This document shows, piece after piece, positions 11,930 to 22,792 of a DNA stretch of 64,000 bases. The stretch comes from Polyporus tsugae (lineage: Eukaryota; Basidiomycota; Agaricomycetes; Polyporales; Polyporaceae). The number at the start of each line of letters is the position of its first letter. Position 1 is the first letter of the stretch. The notes beneath the pieces are model-generated. The model was not told where the DNA came from. It saw only the letters and a program-made list of their open reading frames with translations, and made no database searches. The position numbers and the translations under genes were made by a program. The DNA lies in assembly GCA_024305745.1 (NCBI GenBank), contig JAHRBS010000009.1:1240001-1304000 (forward strand), written 5' to 3'.

Positions 11930-13357
11930 TCAGCCATACCACTTCTGGCCTATTCGCATCTCTGATTTGGGCCGCTGCGGGATCATGGGCTCGGTGATGT
12001 TGAATACCTCGATCGCGCGCTGTGGGGCACGAAGATAAGCACACTGTCACCCGCGGCGTTCTCGTGCGGGGCGCACGATAACGGGATTAACGGACCTTCC
12101 ATGTGTTCATGTCAAATTCCAAGACGAGCTGATGCTTCAGTAGCCCGTCCTTGTAATCTTCTTGTGTAGGCTGCTCACACAGCACTGCATAAGTGTGTCT
12201 GATCAGTGGTGCACTCCGAGTGTGACCGCGAGGAGACAACTTACATATAACCGGCTCGCCCGTCTCCTCGTCGGTAAAAAAGGCGCACTTGCCGTCTCGG
12301 ATAAGGAACGAGAGATAAAACAGGTTTTCCACGGACTGCCCAAAGTCGTGTGGGTTGATAACGAATTTGAAAATATTCACGTTCCCGTCAATCTTGGACA
12401 ATAATTGCTCGATCTGTAGGGGAGCACCGAGGCAATGCCAAGGGATGAACCACGGCGGGCGGTCAGTGGGCGACCGACGCGACGTACTGTAGCGACGTTC
12501 TTGGTCGTCTCGTTCTCGGACCGCGTGATGTCCTCCTCGGTGATCTCCTGCGGTTTCTTCAGATCCTCTTTGTTTTTCTCGAGCTTCGCCCTCTTCGCCT
12601 GTGCCCGCTTCTTCTGCTCGATCGAGAGTGGGCCGAGCCTACCTCCCCAATCGCCGTCGGTGTCCGTATCGCATCCCACATTCGCACCCGACCGCAGATA
12701 CACGTCAACCTCTTTGTCTACACTACGCAGAAGTAAACGCGAAACTACGTACATGAAGTCCATTGCAGGCACCCGCCTGCTCTTCGCCAGCGCGCGCCGG
12801 CCGATGCGCTCCCAGTCGAGCGGCGCACCTCCCTCGTCGTACTCGTCGTCTCCACCGTCTTCGTCGACGACGACCGGGGAGAGCAGCTTGCGGCCGCCCA
12901 TGTAGGTGATGAGGCGGGCGACGAAGTCATCGACGTCGAACGCGCCAGAGCCAGACTTCATCGCGCGTGCCCTGGCGGCGCCTATCTGGGAGATCTGGAC
13001 AAGGAGGCCCGAGTCGTTCGTCGCCTCTTGGATGGCTTGCACTGTGTGGAGGAGGCATGGTAGGGTGAGAGAGGCATACAAAGTGGGGGAGGGATTGGGA
13101 CGAGGATGGGAGCTACTCCGTACCTTCTTTGAACAGGAGGTCTGCCTGCCGTAGCTGCTCCGCTACATCGTCGGTGCTAATGTCCTGGGTTTCTGCAGAG
13201 CTCGAAGTTAGCAAATAGGCAATGCGAAGAATGTGGATGGCATACCGGTGAGCTGCTGGACGGCACGTCTGTACTTCCTCCTGATATCGCGTGTCAACTC
13301 TGGGTCTTGGTCGGGGTCGTACGCCACATCGTGCATATCGACGTCTTCTATCGCCAT
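11930..13357 (-). CDS. NSE4: Nse4, SMC5/6 complex kleisin subunit
   Basis: Nse4 is the kleisin of the SMC5/6 complex. It bridges the Smc5 and Smc6 heads and works with Nse1 and Nse3 in DNA repair and replication-fork stability. The start ATG at 13357 gives an acidic head, MAIEDVDMHDVAYDPDQD, followed by the conserved IRRKYRRAVQQL helix. The middle part carries DDFVARLITYMGGRK and a charged coiled region (EQKKRAQAKRAKLEKNKE). The C-terminal Nse4_C domain is clear: NIFKFVINPHDFGQSVENLF, LSFLIRDGKCAFF, LVLEFDMNTW and EVFNITEPMIPQR, ending GQKWYG. The gene has at least five short introns. All family landmarks are present, so it should be functional. Confidence 0.92.
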
Positions 13358-13403
13358 GTTTGGGGAGTATTTAAAGCCAGAGAGAATCTACAGCTGCAGC
13401 GTG

Positions 13404-13460
13404 GTGGGAGAGAGCAGGAGCAGAAGAGGAAGAGGAGCAGGAAGAGGAGCAGGAGCAAAA
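13404..13460. repeat. purine-rich low-complexity tract upstream of NSE4
   Basis: A run of GAG/GAAG/GCAGGA units on the plus strand (pyrimidine-rich on the NSE4 sense strand) lies 50-100 bp upstream of the NSE4 start. Pyrimidine tracts are common in fungal promoters and 5' leaders, so it may be part of the NSE4 promoter. Confidence 0.5.
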
Positions 13461-13891
13461 CGGAGTTGCGCGCGACGCGTCCGCGACCCACGTGACAGCA
13501 GATCGTGGCGTGGAAATACATAGTCCGTTTTGGGAATGTATTTGTTCCTATTTACCAACAGCTTTGGATCCTAACAAGACCACACAAGACCGTTTTTGGT
13601 GACTTCGCCCATCATCGATTCTGAATCCTCCTCATCCACATCGACACACTGGACTTCGTAAAAGTCAACTTTCCTTTGGGATCACCCTTCCTGCGGGTCT
13701 CCACCAGTTTAATGTCATCTGCGGAGGTACCGGTCAGCTTGACACGGTTCGTACTGTGTTCTCTCTCGCCGTTCCTTTTCATATGATAACGTTTTTCGTG
13801 TAGCCATGCAGAGGTACATTCTCACGTTCTCCGGACATGTATCTGATGTTGACGCCATTCGGGATAACTCCTTGCTCTAGAGCTGCTCGCT

Positions 13892-15421
13892 ATGATCTTC
13901 CACGACGTCATGGCGCTACCCCAACGCAACCCGATAATTCACCTTCCCATAGTCCAAAAACGTCATGAAAACGAAGTCGACACGAAGCCTTTGCTTTCTC
14001 TCTCCCACTTTTGCCGGTATTGGCGAGATTCTACTCTCGGAACCCCCGCATTATGGAGACGCGTCAACGGGCGGCATCCCGACCACCAGATGCAAGTTTC
14101 CTTGGAACGCTCGCGACCTCTGACTGCCACTCTGTTCCTCAACGTGGAACACTGGAATGGAAAGTGGGATGAACCTCTCCCTGAGCATATGAAGTCTGGT
14201 CACGGTATGAGACTGCGAACGCTCGATCTTTCCATGATCCCCGCTTGGGAACACATCGACCCTTTGCTCGCATCTCTTCAGACGCGGCACCTCGAATGTC
14301 TCACTGTAACGTCACCGAACATGGGAAATTCTGACACACGTTTATCTCGGGTACCCTTGCTTAACGGTGAAGCTCTGTTGTTGAAGGCGCTCGTCATCAT
14401 GCCAGTGGTCGACTGGATACTAACTTGTACTCCATTTCCTTGCCTGGCGCATCTCCTGATCTCCTTCGATTGTGCGCCTCACCCATTTGATGTCCTTCAG
14501 CTCCTCTACAGCACCTGCTACTCAGGCGGTTGGCATCCTCCTTCCGATTCCATTCCCCTCCGCCGTCTCCACTCCTTGGCCTTCACATCCTGCTCCTACG
14601 AGCTAATCCATGCAGTCCTTTGCTCTCCGAAGACGTATTAATCCGCCTCCAGGACATCGCCAACGTCTTCCGCGTCGACGAACATCCCGTCCCCCTCCCG
14701 CTTCTCGCCCTCCGCCCCGGCACCTGTCTCGACGTCGTGACGCAGGACGACGGGATCCTTATGGTCGCCGACGGACCAACATCCGGTCTGTGGCTCGAAG
14801 CGCATTATGATTTCGACGTGGTAACAGAAGCTCTCGCAGAGTGGGACGCGTGGCTCCTGGGACTGCACTAATGCCTCACGCTCTCGCACGTCACATACCT
14901 GCACATCTACGTCGACGCCTGGCACGCCCGGGCCTTCTGGCTCGCATTTCTGGCGCAGTTGCCCCAGGTCTCGCACCTTGGATTCATGCATGGGAAGTCC
15001 GGTCCCAAGTTCAACTCGTCCCCGACATCCATCTTGTGCGATGCGCTCGCTCAAGAGGGGCCCGTCCTCTGCCCGGTCCTCCACACGCTCACGATCGAGT
15101 GGCCGGGAAGACTCTTACAGAAAAGCCTCGAAAGCGTGCCGAGACTCCCGGCGATGCTCAGTTCTTGCGCACGTGCAGGGCATCCTATTCGCCATGTCGT
15201 CATGCAAGCCTCGTCGTTTGGCGACTCGGAGGAGGTCCATGCGAGGAGGTCGACCTTTCTTCAAGGACTAGATTGACTTGGACATGGGTTTGTGTGCATT
15301 CGAGATGCGCGACGTGTGGAAGGTTCACGGGAAGGACAGATACTGGGAGCGTGGTGACTATGAGAAGTTAGAACCACACTACGTTGTGCACCCTTGGAGG
15401 ATACGGTTCAAGATGAACTAG
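13892..15421 (+). pseudogene. F-box-like / leucine-rich gene, apparently decayed
   Basis: The beginning resembles the large basidiomycete F-box family: LALELLAMIFHDVMALPQ, then LSLSHFCRYWRDSTLGTPALW, and leucine-rich stretches such as LRTLDLSMIPAWEHIDPLLA. The open frame stops at 14641, but the same protein clearly continues in another frame (LSEDVLIRLQDIANVFRVDE). That frame reaches an in-frame TAA at 14869-14871, where a CAA Gln codon would fit, then continues as CLTLSHVTYLHIYVDAWHAR. A second frame change near 15270 leads to the tail DVWKVHGKDRYWERGDYEKL, ending at 15421. No splice sites repair these breaks cleanly. An upstream exon may carry the true start. F-box proteins recruit substrates to SCF ubiquitin ligases. 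This copy is probably inactive unless the lesions are sequencing errors. Confidence 0.65.
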
Positions 15422-15745
15422 TACTTACTTACTGGTCGTTGGAACGGTCTTCTTGTTGGCATTCTCGACTTCACTACCCCCGGGAGGGTGGCTGCACGAT
15501 CTGGGCATGCGCCTGCCGCATGGATGCTAGCTTTCCACCCCTAAGCCCTAGCGAGCGCCTTTGTGCCTACCACCAGTGCACCACTCTCTCCCTCTCCAAC
15601 GTAACGGAGCCCGCTGTTCTATCATTGTGACGCATCAATACCTCCAGCGTTGTGAGCAAAGCTTGCGGTGCACACATCCCCGGTATGTGATGTCATGCCA
15701 CTGAAAGGTGATGCTGCAGATACCGACTGACACCCAATCTTCCAG

Positions 15746-17029
15746 ATGTTTTGGGTGCCCTTACCGCTCCACCGAATCCTCTTGAAGTCGTCAGGGCTTC
15801 AGAACCGCCCCGACCCCATTCACAAAGCCATTGCAAGCTCGACATGGCGGGCTTACTCCAATGTCCAGCTCAGACGACAATTCACGAACAGTACAACCCT
15901 TGAGAACGATCCAAATACTACGTCGGAAGGTACGATCGCCGTCCCTACCCCACCGACGCCAAGGAGGCAACTCCGGAGGATAGCTACATTGGACCCAGCC
16001 AAACTCAATCCAAGCGACTACATCGACTTCAGCTCGAAGGTTAAGCCCGCCTTACGCGTCGTCCTACAGACCACCCATCCTGACAACTCCCGCTCGGCCC
16101 GTGGTCCAGAGTTCGACGCCGTGGAATGGAGCTCGCGGAGATTCCCTCTAGGTACTCGCGGATTCATGTACTACTATGTCCCTCCGCATAGCTCGCCGCT
16201 CGCAGGCGAGCTGCGCTTCCGCCTCACGTCCTCGCCGGACCCTACCAGCTTCGCGGCAGGTTCCGACCTACTCGCCGAATGTGGCATGCCATGGAGGTTC
16301 CCCTTGTACAAGGTCGTAGGCCGAAACAATTTCCGGGAGATCCCAGCCCTTCTTCTTCAGGATGGCTTAGTGTCGCAACGGACCGTAGACCTCGTCACCA
16401 CGGCCGTCGCGTCCGAGTCGCTGCGCATCGGTGTCGACGTTGCAAAGACGTTGTTCACGGTACCTGCTCTGAGCGCATTCGGGCAGGAGTTTCTCTTTCA
16501 CTTTGGGATCAACAGGCGCTGCCAATTCCTCTTCGTAGGGGCGGACGCTATTCTCAGGCAGAACTTGAAGTATGACAGAGCGTTGGGGGGGTGGGTACGT
16601 GAGGCCCAGGCTAACGTAGAGTACTCTCCATTCCAAGGTAACGTTCCGATTAGGCGACCCTCTGATATCCACAAGTCAGCCACTGACATGCGGTCCTTGA
16701 CAGGTTCTGCGATCTGCTGCTTCGAGCAGTCAAACCTTCCTGAGCACATCGGAAAACGCGTCGTCGTCATCCGCATCAAACGTTTTGTCGACAACGATCC
16801 CATACGACACATCCCAGATCCTGGAGATCTCGGAAGTTTCTACCCAATCGAAGAGCTGAGACCCCGCGAGGGAGAGCTGGTCAAGAAAATGACTAATCAC
16901 CGCTATGTGCGACTGTGGGCCGTGGATGTGGACAAGCAATGGAGGAGGAATATGGCACAAGAGAGGGCGTTGAAGGTCTTGTTTGAGAATGCAGAACTGT
17001 ACGGATCGCCACGGGAATCGGATATATAA
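15746..17029 (+). CDS. intronless 427-residue protein of unknown function
   Basis: A single-exon gene in a genome where most genes have many introns. I do not recognise the protein. The N-terminus (about residues 1-80) is basic and Ser/Thr/Pro-rich. A globular part follows, with blocks such as GTRGFMYYYVPPHSSPLAGE, LRFRLTSSPDP, AECGMPWRFPLYK, FGINRRCQFLFVGADAIL and GSAICCFEQSNLPEHIGKR. It ends KVLFENAELYGSPRESDI. No signal peptide, membrane span or known catalytic motif was seen. The frame is intact and codon use matches its neighbours. A severely deleted second copy including both flanks lies at 32145-32490, so the locus has been duplicated. The ATG at 15746 is the first in frame, and homology to the dead copy continues upstream of it into non-coding DNA. 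Confidence 0.8.
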   Translation: MFWVPLPLHRILLKSSGLQNRPDPIHKAIASSTWRAYSNVQLRRQFTNSTTLENDPNTTSEGTIAVPTPPTPRRQLRRIATLDPAKLNPSDYIDFSSKVKPALRVVLQTTHPDNSRSARGPEFDAVEWSSRRFPLGTRGFMYYYVPPHSSPLAGELRFRLTSSPDPTSFAAGSDLLAECGMPWRFPLYKVVGRNNFREIPALLLQDGLVSQRTVDLVTTAVASESLRIGVDVAKTLFTVPALSAFGQEFLFHFGINRRCQFLFVGADAILRQNLKYDRALGGWVREAQANVEYSPFQGNVPIRRPSDIHKSATDMRSLTGSAICCFEQSNLPEHIGKRVVVIRIKRFVDNDPIRHIPDPGDLGSFYPIEELRPREGELVKKMTNHRYVRLWAVDVDKQWRRNMAQERALKVLFENAELYGSPRESDI

Positions 17030-19146
17030 CCAAATGGCAAAGACATCAGATAATGTATCTCCAAATTTACGGTGTAGAGCCAGCCCTTTGCATTGATGTA
17101 TGCCGCGACCATATGTACATGTCATCAACACAAGCCTGCTTACTACTGGGAACTTTAGTTGAACTCCAGAAAACGGTAAACCTACCTGACGAGTTTCACA
17201 TGGGGCCCGGGGCTGATACCAACAAATACTAGCCAGCGATAGTCAACGACCATGCCGAAGATCAACACTCACCGTATTCATTTCCCAGTACAGTCTTGCA
17301 GATACCGGTGCACGCTACAGGTATGTCGATAAGCCCTCGACCGAATAGCACCGCGATGCAGACACTCACCAGTCGGAAGCGCAGCCTTGCAATGCGACGC
17401 GCCCACTCCGCACAATCCGAGTCGCCCGTCCCCGACAGGCGACTCTACCGGAAGGGCGTTGGCTCGTCCACCTCTTCGCCGCCACAGTAAAGTGATTCGC
17501 GGCGAGGGCGGGAGCCTGAGTGCGACGCGCCGCGAACGTCGACTGCCACAAGGTGGGCTTGCCATCGAGACAACGTGCGTGCTAGGGGCGAGGCGGTAAG
17601 CTCCAGTCTTGGGCAGTCAAGTCAGGAAGTGAAGGAACGTACGTGGTGGTGGGTCAGCCATGCCGTGTGACGTTGTGTTCCCATGATGATGAACACGCCA
17701 CAGAGAGAGAAAGAGAGGGAAGAAACCTAACCGTCACGGCGATGAGCGACAACCGTCAGGAAAAAAAAAGCGAGCGGACGTACCGAGAGGAGTTGGTGAG
17801 TGGGCACGTCCGACATAGCCTGACAGGAGAGGGTTGATTGAAGCGGCAGGATGGTCGAGAACCGTGCGACGTAGAAGTCATGAATGAGGTAAAAGGCCCC
17901 ATCCCCACCGAGAGTTGAGACATACGGCGGAGACACATCCCAGTTCGACGTTCGACCCTTCACGAGAGAGCGTACGGCTAGCGACCCGCATAGTATACAC
18001 CAATGCAAGTCGCCAGCGCACCTAGGGTTTTGTGGAGAGGGAAGTGAACATGGGAGCTCTGAGGAAAGAGAGAACGGGCGAGTGAGATGGGCTTTATACG
18101 CTTGAGGCTGGCATGTTCGGCATATGTCGGGATGTTCATGTTGGAGTCACCCTGGATATAGAACAAGGAGGTCAGCCGTATTCGGGTCCAGAACGCGCAT
18201 GATTCTGTTGTTCGGATCGTGGCTTTCTTCTGTCCCAACGATTGATCGCGATGAAGAGGAGTGTTTGCCCTGTTCTTGAGGCTTTTGTGTGCCACATGCT
18301 ACGACACCAGTGACCCAGACCACCCAGAGGAGGGAGGATCCTTGGAACACAAAACATCACGCCGTTGATAATGTAGTTGTTCGTCGCTTCATTCATCTAA
18401 CAAGAGTGTGTAAACAACCGGAAGGACATTGCAGCGCTCCTGCCCAAAAGTCGATCGAGTCAGCCTAGGTGCATTGGCACACGCCCTTGACGAAAGAAGG
18501 CCAAGCACACATACCTTAATGTCGCTGCTCTTGAGGAGCCATGTGGTATGGCAACATTGTACCACTAGTCTCACAGCTGATACTTACCGTGAACACCAGA
18601 GCAGGGTGTCCGCCGTTGCGGTCCTGGCCGTCGGAGATTGATCAGAGAGCGGTGACCACTAGCACTGACCGACACTGAGACCAGTAAGCTTACCCCGGGC
18701 CAGGCCGAGTAGCGCTCAAGTGTCACCGTGGGAATCAGTAGTAGCGCTCATTAAACATCTCGCGGCTCCGAGTCGAGTATTAAGTACTGTACTTAGAGCT
18801 CCTAGCAGTATTCAACATCTCGAGCTGCATGTTCCCCGACAAATCGAGTCCAACGATTTCCGCCGAACGCTCGGGCAACGGTGCAGCTGACCACCCGAGG
18901 CTCAGCAAACTGAGTCGACCGTGGCAATGGAACACTCGAGCCCACGACTGTGCATCTCGCGCTTGCCGAGCGTGCACTCCTCGAGTCCTTGAGAAACCCC
19001 GCCCCTGTGACCCCTCTTTGACCTCTTCGAACGAGATCGCAGCACCATAGGGACTTTCTTGCCGACGGAATCCGGGACTTGTTGCACACGTAAAAGCAAT
19101 GCCTCAGCGGTCCGTCACTCTATGGCCTCCAACGTTAATCCCATCG
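17030..19146. other. mostly non-coding; possible multi-exon membrane-protein gene on minus strand at about 17720-18660
   Basis: Minus-strand pieces with plausible donor and acceptor sites read DTLLWCS, VQCCHTTWLLKSSDIK, EATNNYIINGVMFCVPR, SSLLWVVWVTGVVACGT, TLGALATCIGVYYAG, and DVSPPYVSTLGGDGAFYLIH followed by DFYVARFSTILPLQ. The hydrophobic runs suggest a membrane protein like the lineage-specific families common in polypores, but I could not join all pieces in one frame. It may be decayed. Nothing recognisable was found at 17030-17700 or 18700-19146. Confidence 0.3.
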
Positions 19147-19148
19147 CA

Positions 19149-19155
19149 TATAAGG
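19149..19155 (+). promoter_or_regulatory. TATA element of the P450 gene
   Basis: TATAAGG lies about 70 bp before the ATG at 19222. It supports that ATG rather than the in-frame ATG at 19099, which lies upstream of this box. Confidence 0.5.
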
Positions 19156-19221
19156 AGGTCCGTGGTTTATGCCTATTCTCAGGCCCTCCTGTCGTTTTCA
19201 CATCCACCTATCGTCCCCCCT

Positions 19222-21625
19222 ATGGCACAACTTGCGGTCCTAGTCGCGTCGGGTCTTATCCTCCACTTCATATGGCGTTTCGCACGAAACTATCTCGTGA
19301 GATCTCCGCTGGACAAACTTCCCGGCCCTCCCTCCGGGTCGATCATTTCAGGTGCGTGAGACACCGGCTGTCATTAGAGTTTGTGAAGGCTGACTCGCAC
19401 CGCGGTGGCAACAGGGAACATGTTCCAGATCTTCAACCATAATAGCTGGAAATTCGTCGATGACCTCATTCAGACCTATGGTCCGTTCGCAAAGTGCCAC
19501 GGTTTCTTCGGTGTAGGTTCCTTCATCGCTTGAAGGTATTGGGTTAGTGTTTAACATATTGTATAGACGAGGATGTTGCACATCTACGACCCGAAGGCGA
19601 TGCATAGCATCTATGTCAAGGACCAGGACAACTACTACCGGGGAGAGAAAATCATTGGGTATGCTCAACGTCCAGCCCTCGTACTCCGCGGAAGTCCTAA
19701 CGTTTGGACAGCACGATACGCCTGCTCCTTGGTCCGGGTTTACTGGGAACGTACGGCGTGGCCCACAAGAAGCAGCGCAAGATGCTCAACCCGGTGTTCT
19801 CGGGAGCACACATGCGCAACCTGACGCCCCTGTTCTACGACGTCGCCGGTAGAGTAAGACGGTGTCCCTGTTTGTGCTTGCAACCCTCTCTGATGGTTCC
19901 ACCAATGTAGCTTCGGACGGCCCTCGAGTCCCGAGTCAGGGACGGGCCGAAGGACCTCGACGTCCTCGCTTGGATGGGACGCACCGCACTCGAGCTCGTC
20001 GGTCGGGGCGGCTTGGGCTATTCCTTTGACCCGCTCGTGGCTGAGACCCGGGATGTGTTTACGGAGTCTGTCAAAGCATTCATGTTTGTGTTCGACGTAT
20101 ACTTATCCTGTGCGTGCGAGCAACTAATCACCTGTGGCGGTTGTTCTAGACCCGCGGCTAATGACGCGCTGTGGACTCGGGAGATCATCCCGTACCTGCC
20201 CTATCTCGGTCCCGCCTGGTTCCGTCGTTTCCTTCTCGATCTTGTTCCCATCCCAAGCATCCAGCGTGTGAAGAACATTACGGATATCATGTCCAAGAGG
20301 ACGGAAGATATATACTATGCGAAGAAGGCCGCGATCGAGAGTGGCGACAAGGAGCTGCTGCACGCCCTGGGAGAGGGGAAGGACATCATGAGCGTGCTGT
20401 GTGAGTCTACGGTTGCATGTGCTATATGTAACGCGATCACATCCTGATGGCGGCTTCAATAGTGAAGGAGAATATTAAGGCATCTAAAGAAGACAGACTC
20501 CCTGATGAAGAGGTCCTTGCGCAGATGGGGTACGTATCTGGAACCGTTTTCGCAACCACTGACCAGCGTCACCTCGACTCACCCTTCACTGGATGCGAAT
20601 ACAGAACTTTCATCTTGGCCGGCGTCGACACCACCTCGAACGCACTCTCGCGGGTCCTGCACCTCCTCTGTATGAACCAGGACGTCCAAGGCAAGCTCCG
20701 CGCGGAGCTGCGTGAAGCGCAAGAGCAGTATGGCAAGGACATCCCGTACGACGAGCTGTGCGGTCTGCCATACCTCGATGCGGTCTGTCGCGAGACGCTC
20801 CGCCTGTAAGCCCTCCCTCTTCTCGCCTTACACATCATGTGCCCCCTTCGGACTGACCGCCGCGATGCGCACAGGTATGCTCCAGTCAATGTCAACGGTA
20901 GAGAGTGCGCTCCTACTCCACTACTTACCCGCGACGACTTGGGCTGATGTAATTTTCATCTTTTAGAACAAGGGTCGATACAGTCATTCCGCTCTCCGAG
21001 CCCGTGCGCTGCACCGACGGCACCCTCATAACGGAGGTTCCGGTCCCCAAGGGCACGACCATCTTCCTCAACCTGCGGGGGTGCAACACGAACAAGGCGC
21101 TGTGGGGCGAGGACGCGTGGGAGTGGAAGCCGGAGCGGTGGCTGCAGCCCCTGCCCAAGGCCGTGGAGGACGCGCGTATCCCCGGCATCTACGCCAACTT
21201 GTGCGTACTGCGTATTTGTATTCTGCGTGTGCTTCGATGCGTGTACCGTATATCTTACGCAGGGTGTGCGACAGGATGACTTTCATCAGCGGCGGAAATG
21301 CGTGCATGTGCGTTCTCTTTCTGTCGTTCCACTTCGGAGTCGTTCTCAGAGGCTGACTCGTTCTCGTTACTTCTACGTATCCAGCGGTTTCAAGTTCTCT
21401 CAGCTGGAAATGAGTGAGTCGCACGCTTCCCGTCTGACGCGTCCTCCCCTCTGACTGTCGTTATTTTCAGAGATCGTCCTTTCCACCCTCGTGTCCACCT
21501 TCCACTTCCAGCTCTCGCCGGACAAGCCGGTCTTCTGGAACTTCGCAGGCGTTGCATATCCCGTTACCGACCACGCATCCTCGAAGCCCGAGATGACCCT
21601 CAACGTCAGCCTCGCGTCTCGCTGA
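19222..21625 (+). CDS. cytochrome P450 monooxygenase, membrane-anchored
   Basis: A complete P450 made of about a dozen short exons, with every junction closing in frame. The N-terminus MAQLAVLVASGLILHFIW is an ER membrane anchor, followed by the Pro-rich hinge LDKLPGPPSGS. Conserved blocks include the C helix (GVAHKKQRKMLNPVFSGAHM), the I-helix oxygen-activation motif AGVDTTSNA, the K-helix ExxR (ETLRL), the PERF-like WKPERW and the haem loop FISGGNACIGFKFSQLEMK, whose Cys is the haem ligand. In that loop the nearly invariant Arg of FxxGxRxCxG is Asn (codon AAT). One exon joins as NVNGRE-TRVDTVIPLSEP using a GTGCGC donor. The C-terminus ends VSLASR. The layout is typical of the expanded polypore P450 families of secondary or xenobiotic metabolism; the substrate is unknown. 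The start was chosen at 19222 because a TATA box lies just upstream. Confidence 0.93.
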
Positions 21626-21842
21626 AGCCCACCAGGATGAGAAGGGCGTACTGTACTGCAAGCCCCTTTCGTTACTGTGATATCTGGATCAATTTAGCGG
21701 ACAGTATTATAAGGAATTCCTTTTTACGACTCGGGTTTGGGCGAGACATCTTCACAGGTAGGTACATGGTGTGACCCAGTCCAGTCCAGTCATTTTTGAC
21801 GCTTGATGCTTGTGAAAACCAGACTGGCTGATGAAAGTCGGT

Positions 21843-22493
21843 GGGAGCGATATCAACCCAGGCGAGAACGCAGACGCAAACTCGGATTTGGATTTGGATT
21901 CGGATTCGGATCCAGACGACGAGCTGGAGGACGCCCAAGAAACCAGGGTTCTTGCTGAACGACTCGTCCGCCTCCTCCCGCGCGTGTTCCAGCCTGTCGC
22001 GCCCGACGCGCCCTCAGAGCGGACGATCATCTTCCACGACGACCTCTTGTCCCAAAACATCCTCGTCGACGCGTCAGGGACGCTCACGGGTTTGTCGACT
22101 GGGAGGGCGTCCCCGCGCTCCCGCTCTGGCGCGCGCGCACGCTGCGTCGCTGACCTGGTTCCTCATTGGGCGACACTGCGCAGAGCGACCGAACCCGGAG
22201 ACGTACGGCAGGGCGGAGGACGAAGACGAGGACGAAAACTGGGACCGGGGGCGGGGGCGGGGACGGGTGCGGGCGGGGCGACCGAACGCGCTCTCCTTTG
22301 AGCACCTCCGGAGGTGCAGGAGCAGACGCAGCTCCGCGCTGTCTTCCTCGATGAGATTAATGAGCGCGTGCAGCCGGAGTGGGTCGGTGTGTATTGTGTG
22401 GGTCAGCTGCGCGACGACTCCTCTGCGGCCGTGATGTACTGCAATGATGACCTTCCCCTGCGGCAGGTGCGGCAGTGCATCCGACACTGCTGA
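21843..22493 (+). pseudogene. aminoglycoside-phosphotransferase-like (APH) kinase-fold remnant
   Basis: The catalytic-loop region of an APH-family protein is readable: TIIFHDDLLSQNILVDASG, then (after a frame change) VDWEGVPALPLWRARTL. The HDDLLSQNIL block is the Brenner-type HxDxxxxN motif and VDWE supplies the DFG-like metal-binding acid. A further block, QLRAVFLDEINERVQPEWVG, matches the usual C-terminal helix of fungal APH-like proteins. It runs to a stop at 22493. The N-lobe is missing, and between the pieces the frame is disrupted by a GGACG-rich expansion at 22205-22270. An acidic hexanucleotide repeat (GGATTT/GGATTC units, about 21885-21910) precedes the motif. The remnant starts 220 bp after the P450 stop and is probably dead. 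Confidence 0.65.
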
Positions 22494-22792
22494 CGAGTCA
22501 ACGCGAGACAGGTGCCACTCGGGAGGCGCGCTGCCGTAGTTACATAAGCTCCTCATGTATTACAGTACTGCCGACATCCTGAGATTATAAAATAAAAAAA
22601 TAAAAAAGAGACAGGTACCACTGTAATAGACTCGCAATTGCGCCAGTCGGTATGGCAGGTCCCATCAGCGGAGTGTGAAAGGGGGTGGTCCGGAGTTTGA
22701 AAGTCCCATCGTCCAACAGGATGGGAACGAGCCTACCACTGTAAGTACATGACTGTACATCGAGAGGAAGACCATGGCCCATGGCCAGGTGC

